From: Gammaproteobacteria bacterium
GTDB lineage: Bacteria > Pseudomonadota > Gammaproteobacteria > Steroidobacterales > Steroidobacteraceae
Direction of reading: 5' to 3'
Assembly: GCA_025359565.1 (NCBI GenBank)
Contig: JANYFY010000014.1
Coordinates: 28,623 to 92,622 of the forward strand
Length of the DNA stretch: 64,000 nucleotides
The notes beneath the pieces are model-generated. The model searched no databases. It had not been told where the DNA came from and saw nothing but the letters and a program-made list of their open reading frames with translations. A program made the translations under genes and the position numbers. Positions 55,823-64,000 of the stretch are shown in pieces; position 1 is the stretch's first letter; each line of letters begins with the position of its first letter.

Positions 55823-56356
55823 TTATTTCTTCTTCGCTTCCTTAAGCGTAATCTTCTCATCGCTGTATTTCACGCCCTTGCCTTTGTACGGCTCAGGAGG
55901 CCTGTAGCCGCGAATCTCCGCAGCCGTTTGACCGACGAGTTGGCGATCAATGCCTTTAATCAAAATTTCAGTTTGAGTAGGCGTCTCAATGGTTACGCCA
56001 TCGGGAACTGGATAATTAATCAAATGTGAAAATCCCAAAGTGAGAGTCAAGGTCTTACCCTGGACCGCCGCTCGATAACCAACGCCAACCAATTCGAGCT
56101 TCTTTTCGTATCCTGTCGTCACGCCAGTGACCATGTTGGCTAAATGAGCCCGAGTTGATCCCGCGATGGCGATTAAGCCTTCAGCCGCGGAATTTGCCTC
56201 CACCGCAAGATGCTTATCCTGCTGCACTACTTTAATACCGCTCTTGATTGCCAGAGTCAGTGAACCTTTCGCACCCTTGACCGTGACCTGGTCGGCCCCA
56301 ATCGTGGCGCTCACACCCGGCGGCAAATCAACCGGCTTTTTTGCAACTCGAGACAT
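55823..56356 (-). CDS. rplF: 50S ribosomal protein L6
   Basis: A 177-residue L6 with the start MSRVAKKPVDLPPGV and the C-terminal signature PEPYKGKGVKYSDE. Two repeated alpha/beta domains are present. Its stop directly abuts the rplR start. Confidence 0.97.
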   Translation of the reverse strand: MSRVAKKPVDLPPGVSATIGADQVTVKGAKGSLTLAIKSGIKVVQQDKHLAVEANSAAEGLIAIAGSTRAHLANMVTGVTTGYEKKLELVGVGYRAAVQGKTLTLTLGFSHLINYPVPDGVTIETPTQTEILIKGIDRQLVGQTAAEIRGYRPPEPYKGKGVKYSDEKITLKEAKKK

Positions 56357-56390
56357 GGTAAAACCTTGAAATTAATCGATTAGAATAATT

Positions 56391-56786
56391 TTATTGAACT
56401 ACAAACAAAACTTCGCCGCCGGTACCCGCCGCGCGTGCCTGAGCATCTGTCATGATCCCTTTGGGCGTCGACACAACCGCAACCCCCAGGCCATTTTGCA
56501 CCTTAGGCAATTCACCCTTACCGCGATATATCCGCAGTCCGGGGCGACTAATGCGCTCGATTCGATCGATCACGGGTCGCCCGTCGTGATATTTAAGCTC
56601 GATTGACACGGTACTTTTTGCACCCTTAGTCTCAACCGTATAAGCGCCAATGTAGCCCTCATCTTTTAATACCTTCAAAATCGCGACCTTTAGCTTTGAC
56701 GCGCCAACGCCGACCGTAGGCTTACCCGCCGACTGGGCATTACGAATTCGGGTCAAAAGATCAGCAATAGGATCAGTCATGCTCAT
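56391..56786 (-). CDS. rpsH: 30S ribosomal protein S8
   Basis: A 131-residue S8: [18 protein letters not shown], then [17 protein letters not shown], and the signature [16 protein letters not shown]. In E. coli S8 represses the spc operon at the rplE start; no comparison was made here. Order rpsN-rpsH-rplF is standard. Confidence 0.98.
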   Translation of the reverse strand: MSMTDPIADLLTRIRNAQSAGKPTVGVGASKLKVAILKVLKDEGYIGAYTVETKGAKSTVSIELKYHDGRPVIDRIERISRPGLRIYRGKGELPKVQNGLGVAVVSTPKGIMTDAQARAAGTGGEVLFVVQ

Positions 56787-56796
56787 GTTGCGCGCC

Positions 56797-57102
56797 TCAC
56801 CAACTTGCCTTCGTAAGACCAGGGATTTCGCCGCGATTTGCTGCTTCGCGCAACTTGGTTCGGCCTAATCCAAATTTGCGGTACACGCCGCGTGATCGTC
56901 CAGTAATTGAACATCGATTTCGCTGCCTTGTGGCTCCGGCATCGCGAGGTTGTTTCTGAAGCGCGACTTGCGCAGCTACTCGCTCGTCCCCGCCGGTTTT
57001 CGGGTCGCGAATCAGCTCTTTAAGCGTCGCGCGCCGCGCAGCGTATTTCTTCGCTACCTTTAGCCGGCGCTTTTCGCGCATCAGCATATTTGTCTTGGCC
57101 AT
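56797..57102 (-). CDS. rpsN: 30S ribosomal protein S14 (zinc-free form)
   Basis: A 101-residue S14 with [20 protein letters not shown] and the C-terminal [24 protein letters not shown] end (here [14 protein letters not shown]). It lacks the zinc cysteine pairs, so it is the long zinc-free type, like E. coli. Normal length. Confidence 0.97.
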   Translation of the reverse strand: MAKTNMLMREKRRLKVAKKYAARRATLKELIRDPKTGGDERVAAQVALQKQPRDAGATRQRNRCSITGRSRGVYRKFGLGRTKLREAANRGEIPGLTKASW

Positions 57103-57110
57103 GGGCTAAC

Positions 57111-57650
57111 CTACTTACGAAACGGAAAGTTAAAAGCTTCTAGCAACGCGCGTCCGTGTTTATCGTCCGCCGCTGACGTGGAAATGGTGATGTCCATGCC
57201 ACGAATTTGATCAATTTGATCGTACTGAATTTCTGGAAAAATGATTTGTTCTTTGACGCCAAGGCTGTAGTTGCCCCGACCATCAAAAGAACGTGTGCTG
57301 ATGCCACGAAAGTCACGAATACGCGGAATAGCGATGTTAACTAAACGATCCAAGAACTCGTACATCATTGCGCCGCGCAAGGTCACCTTACAGCCAATCG
57401 CCTGGCCATCACGCACCTTAAAAGTTGCGACCGATTTCTTAGCCTTAGTAACCGCGGGCTTCTGCCCGGTAATCTTGGCCATGTCAGCGGTGGCGGCATC
57501 CATGACTTTCTTATCTGCCACAGCCTCACCCACCCCCATATTAAGGGTGATCTTTAAGATGCGCGGCACTTGCATCGTATTGGTCAGCCCCAAGCTCTTC
57601 TTAAGCTCGGGCACGATTTTCTCGCGATATATTTGTTTAAGTCTTGCCAT
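57111..57650 (-). CDS. rplE: 50S ribosomal protein L5
   Basis: A 179-residue L5 with [15 protein letters not shown], the signature [16 protein letters not shown], and the C-terminal [20 protein letters not shown]. It binds 5S rRNA. Length equals E. coli L5. Confidence 0.98.
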   Translation of the reverse strand: MARLKQIYREKIVPELKKSLGLTNTMQVPRILKITLNMGVGEAVADKKVMDAATADMAKITGQKPAVTKAKKSVATFKVRDGQAIGCKVTLRGAMMYEFLDRLVNIAIPRIRDFRGISTRSFDGRGNYSLGVKEQIIFPEIQYDQIDQIRGMDITISTSAADDKHGRALLEAFNFPFRK

Positions 57651-57677
57651 GAATATTACTCTTTAAAACTAGTGCCT

Positions 57678-57998
57678 TTACTTCGCATCAACCATTTCTT
57701 GATTCGACTTAAAAATACGCACTTTTCGACCACTTTCAAGCGCCTTAAATCCCACTCGCTCACCCTTCTGCGTCGCTGGGTTGTATAGCATCACATTCGA
57801 AACATGCAGCGGCGCCTCACGCTCAATGATGCCGCCTTGAACACCCATCTGGGGATTAGGCTTTTGATGCTTCTTCAGCATGTTTACACCCTCAACGCGC
57901 ACACGGTCATCCGCTAGCACTTCGATTACAGCGCCGCGACGCCCTTTATCTCGACCGGTAATCAAAACCACCATGTCGCCTTTTCGTATTTTCTTCAT
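57678..57998 (-). CDS. rplX: 50S ribosomal protein L24
   Basis: A 106-residue L24 with the KOW motif [19 protein letters not shown] and the later [20 protein letters not shown]. Lies between rplN and rplE as usual. Confidence 0.97.
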   Translation of the reverse strand: MKKIRKGDMVVLITGRDKGRRGAVIEVLADDRVRVEGVNMLKKHQKPNPQMGVQGGIIEREAPLHVSNVMLYNPATQKGERVGFKALESGRKVRIFKSNQEMVDAK

Positions 57999-58013
57999 CC
58001 AGGCACTCTCGAA

Positions 58014-58382
58014 TTAAAGCACTTCAGGTGCGAGCGAAATAATTTTCATGAACTGCACATTGCGCAACTCACGTGTTACCGGTCCAAAAATACGAGTACC
58101 GATAGGTTCTAATTTGTTGGTTAACAACACCGCCGCGTTAGTATCGAATCGAATCAACGAGCCATCGGCGCGTCGCACGCCGCTGCGCGTCCGCACGACG
58201 ACCGCGTCATATACTTCGCCTTTTTTGACCTTGCCGCGCGGAATAGCATCCTTGACGCTTACCTTGATAACATCGCCGACCGCCGCATACCGACGCTTGG
58301 AGCCGCCGAGCACCTTAATGCACATCAAGCGCTTGGCGCCGCTGTTATCGGCCACGTTAAGCATGGTTCTAAGCTGAATCAT
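58014..58382 (-). CDS. rplN: 50S ribosomal protein L14
   Basis: A 122-residue L14 with [20 protein letters not shown] and the C-terminal [20 protein letters not shown]. It starts 15 bases after rpsQ. In E. coli the spc promoter lies just here; I see no clear promoter in this short gap. Confidence 0.97.
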   Translation of the reverse strand: MIQLRTMLNVADNSGAKRLMCIKVLGGSKRRYAAVGDVIKVSVKDAIPRGKVKKGEVYDAVVVRTRSGVRRADGSLIRFDTNAAVLLTNKLEPIGTRIFGPVTRELRNVQFMKIISLAPEVL

Positions 58383-58397
58383 ATCGGTCCTTAAACT

Positions 58398-58697
58398 TTA
58401 AGCACGGGCGCGTTCAACGACGCGGACTAGCACCCACGACTTGCGACGTGACATCGGCCGACAGGGCTTAATGCACACGGTATCCCCCTCTTTACATTCA
58501 TTGCTATCATCGTGCGCCAATAACTTCGTCGTACGACGAATGTACTTCCCGTAAGTGGGGTGCTTAACCAAGCGCTCAATAGAGACCGCAATGGTCTTAT
58601 TCATTTTGGTACTCACAACTTTCCCCGTCAGCAGTCTCTGTCCGGGGACTACAGCCACCGCAGCGGTCGCAGTCGTGGATTCAATTTCAGTAGCCAT
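58398..58697 (-). CDS. rpsQ: 30S ribosomal protein S17
   Basis: A 99-residue S17; conserved part from [20 protein letters not shown] to [19 protein letters not shown]. The N-terminus has a short Thr/Ala-rich extension ([19 protein letters not shown]) compared with E. coli (84 residues). It overlaps rpmC by one base. Confidence 0.96.
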   Translation of the reverse strand: MATEIESTTATAAVAVVPGQRLLTGKVVSTKMNKTIAVSIERLVKHPTYGKYIRRTTKLLAHDDSNECKEGDTVCIKPCRPMSRRKSWVLVRVVERARA

Positions 58698-58900
58698 TAA
58701 GCCTTACCTCCGCCATGACGCGCTTGTACCAGCACCGTCTTGACGCGTGCAATATTCTTACGAACCTTAGCAAACTGATCCGGCTTTGCGGCCTGACCGG
58801 TAGCGCGAGCCATGCGCAAATTAAACTGTTCACGGCGCAATTTCAGTAAATCCTCGCCCAAATCTTTAAGGGGCTTAACACGCAAATCTTTAGCCTTCAT
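58697..58900 (-). CDS. rpmC: 50S ribosomal protein L29
   Basis: A 67-residue L29: [20 protein letters not shown], then [14 protein letters not shown] and [12 protein letters not shown]. Its stop overlaps the rpsQ start. Length is normal. Confidence 0.96.
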   Translation of the reverse strand: MKAKDLRVKPLKDLGEDLLKLRREQFNLRMARATGQAAKPDQFAKVRKNIARVKTVLVQARHGGGKA

Positions 58901-58914
58901 GTCCGCACCTATCT

Positions 58915-59331
58915 CTATGTTCGCACTTGGCGTTTAACGAATGTAGTCGAGACCGACAACTTAGCTGCGGCCAGCCTAAACGCTTCACGCGCGACTACTT
59001 CGCTCATACCTTCCATTTCGAACAACACCTTACCCGGCAATACTTTCGCTACCCAGTATTCGACATTGCCCTTACCGCTACCCATGCGTACTTCCAAAGG
59101 TTTCTGCGTAATAGGCACGTCCGGAAATACTCGGATCCAAATACGGCCACCGCGCTTAACGTGACGTGAAATTGCACGCCGCGCAGCTTCAATTTCGCGC
59201 GCTGTCATCCGGCAACGATTAGTCGCTTTTAACCCATACTCGCCAAACGCCACGAAATTTCCGCGCTGCGCACTGCCCGAGATCTTGCCCTTAAACTGTT
59301 TGCGGAACTTAGTCCGCTTCGGCTGCATCAT
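58915..59331 (-). CDS. rplP: 50S ribosomal protein L16
   Basis: A 138-residue L16: [19 protein letters not shown], the motif [20 protein letters not shown], and [15 protein letters not shown]. Stands between rpsC and rpmC as usual. Confidence 0.97.
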   Translation of the reverse strand: MMQPKRTKFRKQFKGKISGSAQRGNFVAFGEYGLKATNRCRMTAREIEAARRAISRHVKRGGRIWIRVFPDVPITQKPLEVRMGSGKGNVEYWVAKVLPGKVLFEMEGMSEVVAREAFRLAAAKLSVSTTFVKRQVRT

Positions 59332-59351
59332 GTGTCTATACCCTTAAGCCT

Positions 59352-60059
59352 TCATGCGGCCGGAGCCGCAGCTTCGCCGGCTTTCGCTGCCACCGGATCT
59401 ACCTCGGCTTCTAATTCCGGCTTATCGAATATTTCGCCCTTGAAGATCCAAACTTTAATGCCAATCACCCCGTAGGTGGTTTGAGCCTCTGCAAGACCAT
59501 AATCAATGTCCGCCCGAAAAGTATGCAACGGAACTCGACCTTCGCGGTTAGTCTCCGTGCGCGCTATCTCAGAACCGTTCAGACGACCCGAAATTCGCAC
59601 CTTAATTCCCAACGCACCAGAGCGCATGGTATTGGTGACCGCACGCTTCATCGCACGACGAAACATTACACGCTTCTCTAGCTGCTGAGAGATACCTTCG
59701 GCAACCAGTTTTGCATCCAATTCGGGTTTGCGAATTTCTGCAATATTAAGTCGCACATCCTGCATCGTCATACCCAAAATCTTTGCGACCGCGGTCCGAA
59801 GTTTCTCGATATCCTCGCCTTTCTTACCAATCACAATGCCGGGACGGGCCGTATGAATAGTAATGTTGGCGCGCCGTGCAGCACGCTCGATGTGAATAGT
59901 ACTCACCGATGCATCACTTAGTTTCTTATTTAGAAACTGGCGCACCAAAAAATCGGTGTGCAGATTCGATGCAAACGACTTCGAGCCGGCATACCACTTC
60001 GACGACCAGTCGCGAGTAATGCCAAGGCGAATACCAATCGGATTTACTTTCTGACCCAT
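59352..60059 (-). CDS. rpsC: 30S ribosomal protein S3
   Basis: A 235-residue S3 with [20 protein letters not shown], a KH domain ([19 protein letters not shown]), and the C-terminal domain with [20 protein letters not shown]. It ends in a short Ala/Glu tail. Confidence 0.98.
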   Translation of the reverse strand: MGQKVNPIGIRLGITRDWSSKWYAGSKSFASNLHTDFLVRQFLNKKLSDASVSTIHIERAARRANITIHTARPGIVIGKKGEDIEKLRTAVAKILGMTMQDVRLNIAEIRKPELDAKLVAEGISQQLEKRVMFRRAMKRAVTNTMRSGALGIKVRISGRLNGSEIARTETNREGRVPLHTFRADIDYGLAEAQTTYGVIGIKVWIFKGEIFDKPELEAEVDPVAAKAGEAAAPAA

Positions 60060-60073
60060 TCTCGTTTTACCCT

Positions 60074-60418
60074 CTAAGGCTCGCGTTTACCGTCTGACAC
60101 TTGAACCAGGATATGACTATTTCGCTTGGCAATACGCACACCACGACCCTTGGCGCGCGCATGAAACCGCTTCAACATTGGCGCTGGATCAACTTCGATT
60201 CGCGACACCTTCAATTCATCCACATCCATATTGAAATTATTGTAAGCATTCGCAATAGCGCTATCTAACACCTTCAAAACAATTTTCGCGCCTTTCTGCG
60301 GCATAAACTTCAAGGTGGTAACCGCGAGTGTCGCAGACTTACCGCGAATGGTATCGACCACCAAGCGGCATTTTTGCGGCGAAATGCGCGCATACCTCAG
60401 TATCGCTTTAGTCTGCAT
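60074..60418 (-). CDS. rplV: 50S ribosomal protein L22
   Basis: A 114-residue L22 with [21 protein letters not shown], the [14 protein letters not shown] stretch, and the exit-tunnel loop [22 protein letters not shown] in two parts. Lies between rpsS and rpsC. Confidence 0.97.
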   Translation of the reverse strand: MQTKAILRYARISPQKCRLVVDTIRGKSATLAVTTLKFMPQKGAKIVLKVLDSAIANAYNNFNMDVDELKVSRIEVDPAPMLKRFHARAKGRGVRIAKRNSHILVQVSDGKREP

Positions 60419-60421
60419 GCC

Positions 60422-60703
60422 CTATTCTCCCGCCGACACTTTCTTATCGCCGGAATGCGCCTTAAAGGTACGAGTGGGCGCGAACTCGCCGAGCTTGTGA
60501 CCTACCATATTTTCTGAGATCAGCACGGGCACATGCAAGCGTCCGTTGTGCACAGAGATAGTCAACCCGACCATGTCAGGAGTCACCATCGAACGTCGCG
60601 ACCAAGTTTTGATCGGACGACGGTCATTCTTCTGACTGGCAACTTGCACCTTCTTTGCCAAATGCAAATCCACGAAGGGGCCTTTCTTGAGCGAACGAGG
60701 CAC
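60422..60703 (-). CDS. rpsS: 30S ribosomal protein S19
   Basis: A 93-residue S19 with [19 protein letters not shown] and the signature [20 protein letters not shown]. Normal length and position. Confidence 0.97.
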   Translation of the reverse strand: MPRSLKKGPFVDLHLAKKVQVASQKNDRRPIKTWSRRSMVTPDMVGLTISVHNGRLHVPVLISENMVGHKLGEFAPTRTFKAHSGDKKVSAGE

Positions 60704-60725
60704 TGATAATTCTCCAGTCGTTAAC

Positions 60726-61562
60726 TTACAGTCGTTTGTTCTTGCGCCGCTGAACGATCATGCCGTCAGTACGCTTATTTCTACGAGTCTTTTTGCCTTT
60801 GGTCTGCATACCCCAAGGACTTACCGGATGCGGGTTACCCTGCCCCGACTTACCTTCACCACCACCGTGCGGGTGATCGACAGGATTCATGACAACGCCG
60901 CGAACCGTCGGCCTCACGCCCAGCCAGCGCACCGCGCCGGCCTTACCAAAGACCCGCAGGTTATGCTCATCATTGCCAACTTCACCGATCGTGGCGCGAC
61001 AGTCGACGTGAATCTTACGCATTTCGCCGGACTTTAAACGCACGCTGGCATATACACCGTCACGTGCTGCAAACTGGGCGGATCCCCCGGCGCTGCGCAC
61101 CAACTGACCCCCTTTACCGGCCTTAAGCTCGATATTATGCACCGTGCTTCCCACCGGAATATGTCGGAAGGACAAGGTATTACCTGGCTTGATAGGCGCA
61201 TCAGCTCCGGAACGAATCTCGTCCCCAGCCTTTACACCCTTAGGCGCCAAAATGTAACGACGCTCGCCGTCTTTATACAACACCAAAGCCAAATGGGATG
61301 TGCGGTTTGGATCGTATTCCAACCGTTCGACCACACCGGGTATACCATCTTTATCACGCTTAAAATCGACGATTCGATATCGCTGTTTGTGGCCACCGCC
61401 AATATGGCGAGTGGTCTGTCGCCCGAAATGGTTGCGCGCGCCGGTTCGATTCTTCTTCTCAGTCAAGGAAGCCAATGGGCCGCCTTTGTGTAAGTGCGAG
61501 CGATCTACTTTAACGACGAAGCGCGCACCCGGCGAGGTCGGCTTCATTTTAATGAGTGCCAT
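60726..61562 (-). CDS. rplB: 50S ribosomal protein L2
   Basis: A 278-residue L2 that starts [20 protein letters not shown] at 61562 (AGGAG site upstream) and ends with the peptidyl-transferase-associated [17 protein letters not shown]. The open frame runs upstream, but homology and the ribosome site fix this start. Length is close to E. coli (273). Confidence 0.98.
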   Translation of the reverse strand: MALIKMKPTSPGARFVVKVDRSHLHKGGPLASLTEKKNRTGARNHFGRQTTRHIGGGHKQRYRIVDFKRDKDGIPGVVERLEYDPNRTSHLALVLYKDGERRYILAPKGVKAGDEIRSGADAPIKPGNTLSFRHIPVGSTVHNIELKAGKGGQLVRSAGGSAQFAARDGVYASVRLKSGEMRKIHVDCRATIGEVGNDEHNLRVFGKAGAVRWLGVRPTVRGVVMNPVDHPHGGGEGKSGQGNPHPVSPWGMQTKGKKTRRNKRTDGMIVQRRKNKRL

Positions 61563-61575
61563 AGTTCTAGGCTCC

Positions 61576-61875
61576 TTACTTCGCAGCGCCGGTGAAATCA
61601 ATTGATTGGCCGGCCTCCAATCGAATGTACGCTTTCTTATAGCCATTGCGCTTGCCAGCAACATTCTTGAAACGCCGCGTCTTACCCGGCTTATTCAAAA
61701 GATTGACACCCTGGACCTTAACTTCAAACATCAATTCGACCGCCTGCTTAACTTCAGACTTCGACGCGTCATCGCGCACCCGAAATACATACTGATTGGC
61801 TTTCTCAGTCACAGTTGCCGCTTTCTCAGAAATATGCGGCTGGATAAGCACCGTCATCAATCGTTCTTTATTCAT
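61576..61875 (-). CDS. rplW: 50S ribosomal protein L23
   Basis: A 99-residue L23: [19 protein letters not shown], then [20 protein letters not shown]. The ATG at 61875 overlaps the end of rplD by eight bases, so translation is coupled. Length is normal. Confidence 0.96.
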   Translation of the reverse strand: MNKERLMTVLIQPHISEKAATVTEKANQYVFRVRDDASKSEVKQAVELMFEVKVQGVNLLNKPGKTRRFKNVAGKRNGYKKAYIRLEAGQSIDFTGAAK

Positions 61876-62536
61876 GAGTGACGCCCTCTTTTTCCTGCGT
61901 GCCAGGCTGCGCGCCAGGCTGCGCGCCAACTAAGCGCGCCTCGAGGAGCCTAAGAGCACCCACCGTAGCCACCACCTTATCGTGCTTAACGAGGCTTACC
62001 GGATCGAGCGAAGCCACTGCCATAACCACCACATAGGGGATGTTGCGAGCGGCAAGGAATAATTTTTCCTCATAAGCCTCAACCAGAATTAAGGCCCGCG
62101 TTAAACCCAATTCCTTGAGCTTCGCAATTAATAATTTGGTCTTAGGGGCGTTTAGCTCCAACGATTCTATGGCCACTAGACGATCTTGACGCACTAACTC
62201 AGAAACCATTGATTGCATGGCAGCACGATACATTTTGCGATTAACTTTCTGCGAGAAATCGCGCGGACGTGCAGCAAACGCGCGACCACCACCTACCCAA
62301 ATGGGACTGCGAATTGACCCCGCACGCGCCTGGCCCGTACCTTTCTGACTCCACGGCTTCTTACCACCACCACGAACTTCAGCGCGAGTCTTTTGCGCTT
62401 TAGTTCCCGCACGGCCGGCTGCCATGTAAGCGGTAACTACTTGATGCACGAGCGTCTCGTTGTAATCGCGACCGAAAGCCGCGTCTGACACTTGAATTTC
62501 ACTCGCAGGAGCTGCATTTTTTAGCTTAAGCTTCAT
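61868..62536 (-). CDS. rplD: 50S ribosomal protein L4
   Basis: A 222-residue L4 with the loop region [20 protein letters not shown] and [20 protein letters not shown]. The C-terminus has an additional tail with a perfect 12-base tandem repeat (61901-61924) that encodes GAQPGAQP; E. coli L4 (201) lacks it. In E. coli L4 also represses the S10 operon through the leader RNA. Confidence 0.97.
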   Translation of the reverse strand: MKLKLKNAAPASEIQVSDAAFGRDYNETLVHQVVTAYMAAGRAGTKAQKTRAEVRGGGKKPWSQKGTGQARAGSIRSPIWVGGGRAFAARPRDFSQKVNRKMYRAAMQSMVSELVRQDRLVAIESLELNAPKTKLLIAKLKELGLTRALILVEAYEEKLFLAARNIPYVVVMAVASLDPVSLVKHDKVVATVGALRLLEARLVGAQPGAQPGTQEKEGVTHE

Positions 62537-62541
62537 AGAAT

Positions 62542-63333
62542 TTACTTCTTATCGGCTTTTGCCGCGCCCTTTGCAGCAGGAGCAGGCTTGGCGGCTGAGG
62601 CGGCCTTGCCAGCAGGAGCGCCTTTCGAGCCAGGAGCACCCTTGGCTGCGGCGGGTGCCTTGTTCGGCATCAAGCGCTTGCGTCGCGCCTGAGATGCAGC
62701 CTTCGAGGACGGCCTTACCACTACGCGACCACCTTCCGCTCCCGGAACCGCGCCACTGATTAACAACAAATTGCGGGGGATATCAATTTCCACCACCCGC
62801 AGATTTTCGATTGTTCGATTCCGCACACCCATGTGGCCCGACATGCGTTTACCCTTGAATACGCGTCCCGGCGTTTGGCGCTGGCCGATAGACCCAGGAG
62901 CACGATGCGACAGAGAGTTACCGTGCGTTTTCATGCCACCGGCAAAATTATGCCGCTTCATGGTGCCTTGGAAACCCTTGCCCACCGTCGTTCCCGTGAC
63001 GTCCACAATCTGGCCCACAGTGAACATATCAACTTTAAATTCGCCACCCACTACCAATGCTTCGCCTTCGTTTTTATTGAGGCGAAATTCTTGGGAAGCA
63101 TAGCCCGCAGCAACATTAGCCTTAGCAAAATGCCCGGCCAGTGCTTTGGGGACACGGGAAGGTCGACGACTACCAATAGTCACCTGGACAGCACGATAGC
63201 TATCAGTTTTAACATCCTTCACCTGAGATATTCTGTTCGGCAACGCCTCGACCACCGTCACGGGGACGGTGACACCGGCGTCGGTGAACACTCGGGTCAT
63301 GCCGCATTTGCGGCCAACCAGACCAATGGTCAT
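62542..63333 (-). CDS. rplC: 50S ribosomal protein L3
   Basis: A 263-residue L3: [20 protein letters not shown], the signature [20 protein letters not shown] and [17 protein letters not shown]. coli L3 has 209 residues; the extra 45 or so residues are an Ala/Lys/Pro/Gly tail ([20 protein letters not shown] and on). A GAGG site lies before the ATG. It is preceded by an unusual 199-base gap. Confidence 0.97.
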   Translation of the reverse strand: MTIGLVGRKCGMTRVFTDAGVTVPVTVVEALPNRISQVKDVKTDSYRAVQVTIGSRRPSRVPKALAGHFAKANVAAGYASQEFRLNKNEGEALVVGGEFKVDMFTVGQIVDVTGTTVGKGFQGTMKRHNFAGGMKTHGNSLSHRAPGSIGQRQTPGRVFKGKRMSGHMGVRNRTIENLRVVEIDIPRNLLLISGAVPGAEGGRVVVRPSSKAASQARRKRLMPNKAPAAAKGAPGSKGAPAGKAASAAKPAPAAKGAAKADKK

Positions 63334-63349
63334 TGTCGTTCCTCTATTA

Positions 63350-63377
63350 CAGCGAGCGCTACGATTGGCTCTCGCTG
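63350..63377 (-). promoter_or_regulatory. Hairpin just upstream of the rplC ribosome site
   Basis: CAGCGAG and CTCGCTG form a perfect 7-bp stem around a 14-base loop, ending seven bases before the GAGG site of rplC. In E. coli the L4-responsive S10 leader has hairpins placed similarly, but before rpsJ. Regulatory function here is inferred from position only. Confidence 0.4.
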
Positions 63378-63483
63378 CCGTTGCGATTTAGCCGGCGGTT
63401 TGAACGCTACCCCAGCGCCTTCAAGGCTATCCTTGGAAGATCACTGGCGTCGGCGTTCACGCACTCCGACCACTAAAAATGGA

Positions 63484-63517
63484 GGCCGAATTATACTCAA
63501 GTTCGGCCATCACACAA
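63484..63517 (-). promoter_or_regulatory. Promoter with -10 inside a hairpin between rpsJ and rplC
   Basis: On the minus strand TTGTGT (63512-63517) and a perfect TATAAT (63490-63495) are spaced by 16 bases. The same region is a 7-bp inverted repeat, GGCCGAA (63502-63508) with TTCGGCC (63484-63490), followed after three bases by ATTTTT. In RNA this would be a weak intrinsic terminator for transcripts arriving from tuf-rpsJ, while in DNA it starts a new transcript for rplC and the genes after it. Confidence 0.55.
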
Positions 63518-63532
63518 GGCTTTTGATCTAAA

Positions 63533-63844
63533 TTAATTCAACTTGATCTGAACGTCGACGCCAGCAGGTAATTCCAGCTTCATTAAGGCATCAACCGTTT
63601 TATCCGTTGGATTTAGAATGTCCATTAAACGCTTGTGAGTGCGAATTTCAAACTGATCGCGCGCGTCTTTATCGCCATGCGGAGCCACCAGCACCGTAAA
63701 GCGCTCCATTTTGATGGGCAAGGGTACCGGACCTTTAACGGTGGCGCCCGTACGCTTCGCGGTATCAACAATTTCACGCGCAGACTTATCGATCAAACGG
63801 TGATCAAAAGCTTTGAGGCGGATTCGAATATTCTGATTAGACAC
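63533..63844 (-). CDS. rpsJ: 30S ribosomal protein S10
   Basis: A 103-residue S10 (NusE) with [20 protein letters not shown] and the signature VRTHKRL-like region (here [22 protein letters not shown]). Length equals E. coli. It begins 13 bases after the tuf stop with no promoter between, so it is co-transcribed with tuf rather than with rplC. Confidence 0.98.
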   Translation of the reverse strand: MSNQNIRIRLKAFDHRLIDKSAREIVDTAKRTGATVKGPVPLPIKMERFTVLVAPHGDKDARDQFEIRTHKRLMDILNPTDKTVDALMKLELPAGVDVQIKLN

Positions 63845-63857
63845 TTTTACTTAACTC

Positions 63858-64000
63858 CTAAGAAATCACCTTAGCAACGACGCCAGCGCCGACGGTCTTG
63901 CCGCCTTCGCGGATCGCAAAGCGCAAGCCCTGCTCCATCGCAATCGGTGCAATTAACTCCACCACAATCTTGATGTTATCTCCCGGCATCACCATCTCAG
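63858..64000 (-). CDS. tuf: Elongation factor Tu, C-terminal end (cut by window edge)
   Basis: The last 46 codons of EF-Tu are present: [20 protein letters not shown], then [20 protein letters not shown] and VAKVIS before TAG. These match the C-terminal barrel of EF-Tu. The rest lies outside the window. Its position directly before rpsJ is the str/S10 junction. Confidence 0.97.
   Translation of the reverse strand, partial: EMVMPGDNIKIVVELIAPIAMEQGLRFAIREGGKTVGAGVVAKVIS

Overview
The window reads as chromosome of a gammaproteobacterium. The evidence is the miaB-phoH-ybeY-ybeX-lnt order, leuS-lptE, divergent ssb/uvrA, class 2 pyrD, a cobalamin riboswitch in front of btuB, and a complete S10-spc-alpha ribosomal protein cluster in the usual order. 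It is not a close relative of the enterics: holA does not follow lptE, tuf abuts rpsJ, and mscL and pepQ lie downstream of rplQ. Base composition is moderate and even. I saw no rRNA or tRNA gene, insertion sequence, CRISPR array, prophage or replication origin.

Layout. 0-2.1 kb: cyanophycinase followed by cyanophycin synthetase (cut by the window edge), both on the minus strand. 2.2-4.4 kb: a secreted or membrane-anchored alpha/beta hydrolase and an aldo/keto reductase. 4.4-6.65 kb: a BtuB-type TonB-dependent receptor under a cobalamin riboswitch. 6.8-8.8 kb: a small exported ABM-like protein and a cobalt-type nitrile hydratase locus whose alpha gene lacks its N-terminal part and is frameshifted. 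8.8-11.4 kb: a compact set of Asp-box propeller, MoaD/ThiS-like protein with a C-terminal Gly-Gly, and MoeZ-like E1-rhodanese; this is my best candidate for an undescribed system. 11.4-14.05 kb: AEC transporter, Lrp/AsnC regulator, saccharopine/lysine dehydrogenase-like enzyme. 14.2-15.4 kb: two unrecognised proteins.

15.5-26.2 kb is mostly housekeeping on the minus strand: lptE, leuS, a rhodanese-thioredoxin fusion, a mini metallopeptidase-like protein, lnt, ybeX, ybeY, phoH, miaB, with def divergent. 26.3-28.1 kb is a decay zone: a small secreted protein with an abrupt end, an intact DOMON-like protein, an aldo/keto reductase pseudogene, and an AsmA-family pseudogene reduced to its two ends. 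28.1-32.0 kb is a minus-strand set: ECF sigma factor, zinc-motif anti-sigma factor, TAT-exported metallophosphoesterase, cupredoxin lipoprotein, beta-propeller; probably one envelope stress regulon. 32.0-35.5 kb: OPT transporter, YghU-like GST, ssb. 35.6-49.2 kb: uvrA, DUF6524-like membrane protein, SGNH hydrolase-pyrD-phytanoyl dioxygenase (overlapping genes), TraB/GumN protein, M20 peptidase, folE, btuF, an aspartate/aromatic aminotransferase, GNAT, an alanine-rich lipoprotein, pepQ.

49.2-64.0 kb: mscL, then the alpha, spc and S10 gene groups, and the 3' end of tuf, all on the minus strand. An unusual gap with a promoter inside a hairpin separates rpsJ from rplC. A recurring oddity across the window is short in-frame tandem duplication in otherwise conserved genes (lptE, ybeY, miaB, ssb, rplD), plus low-complexity tails on L3 and L17.
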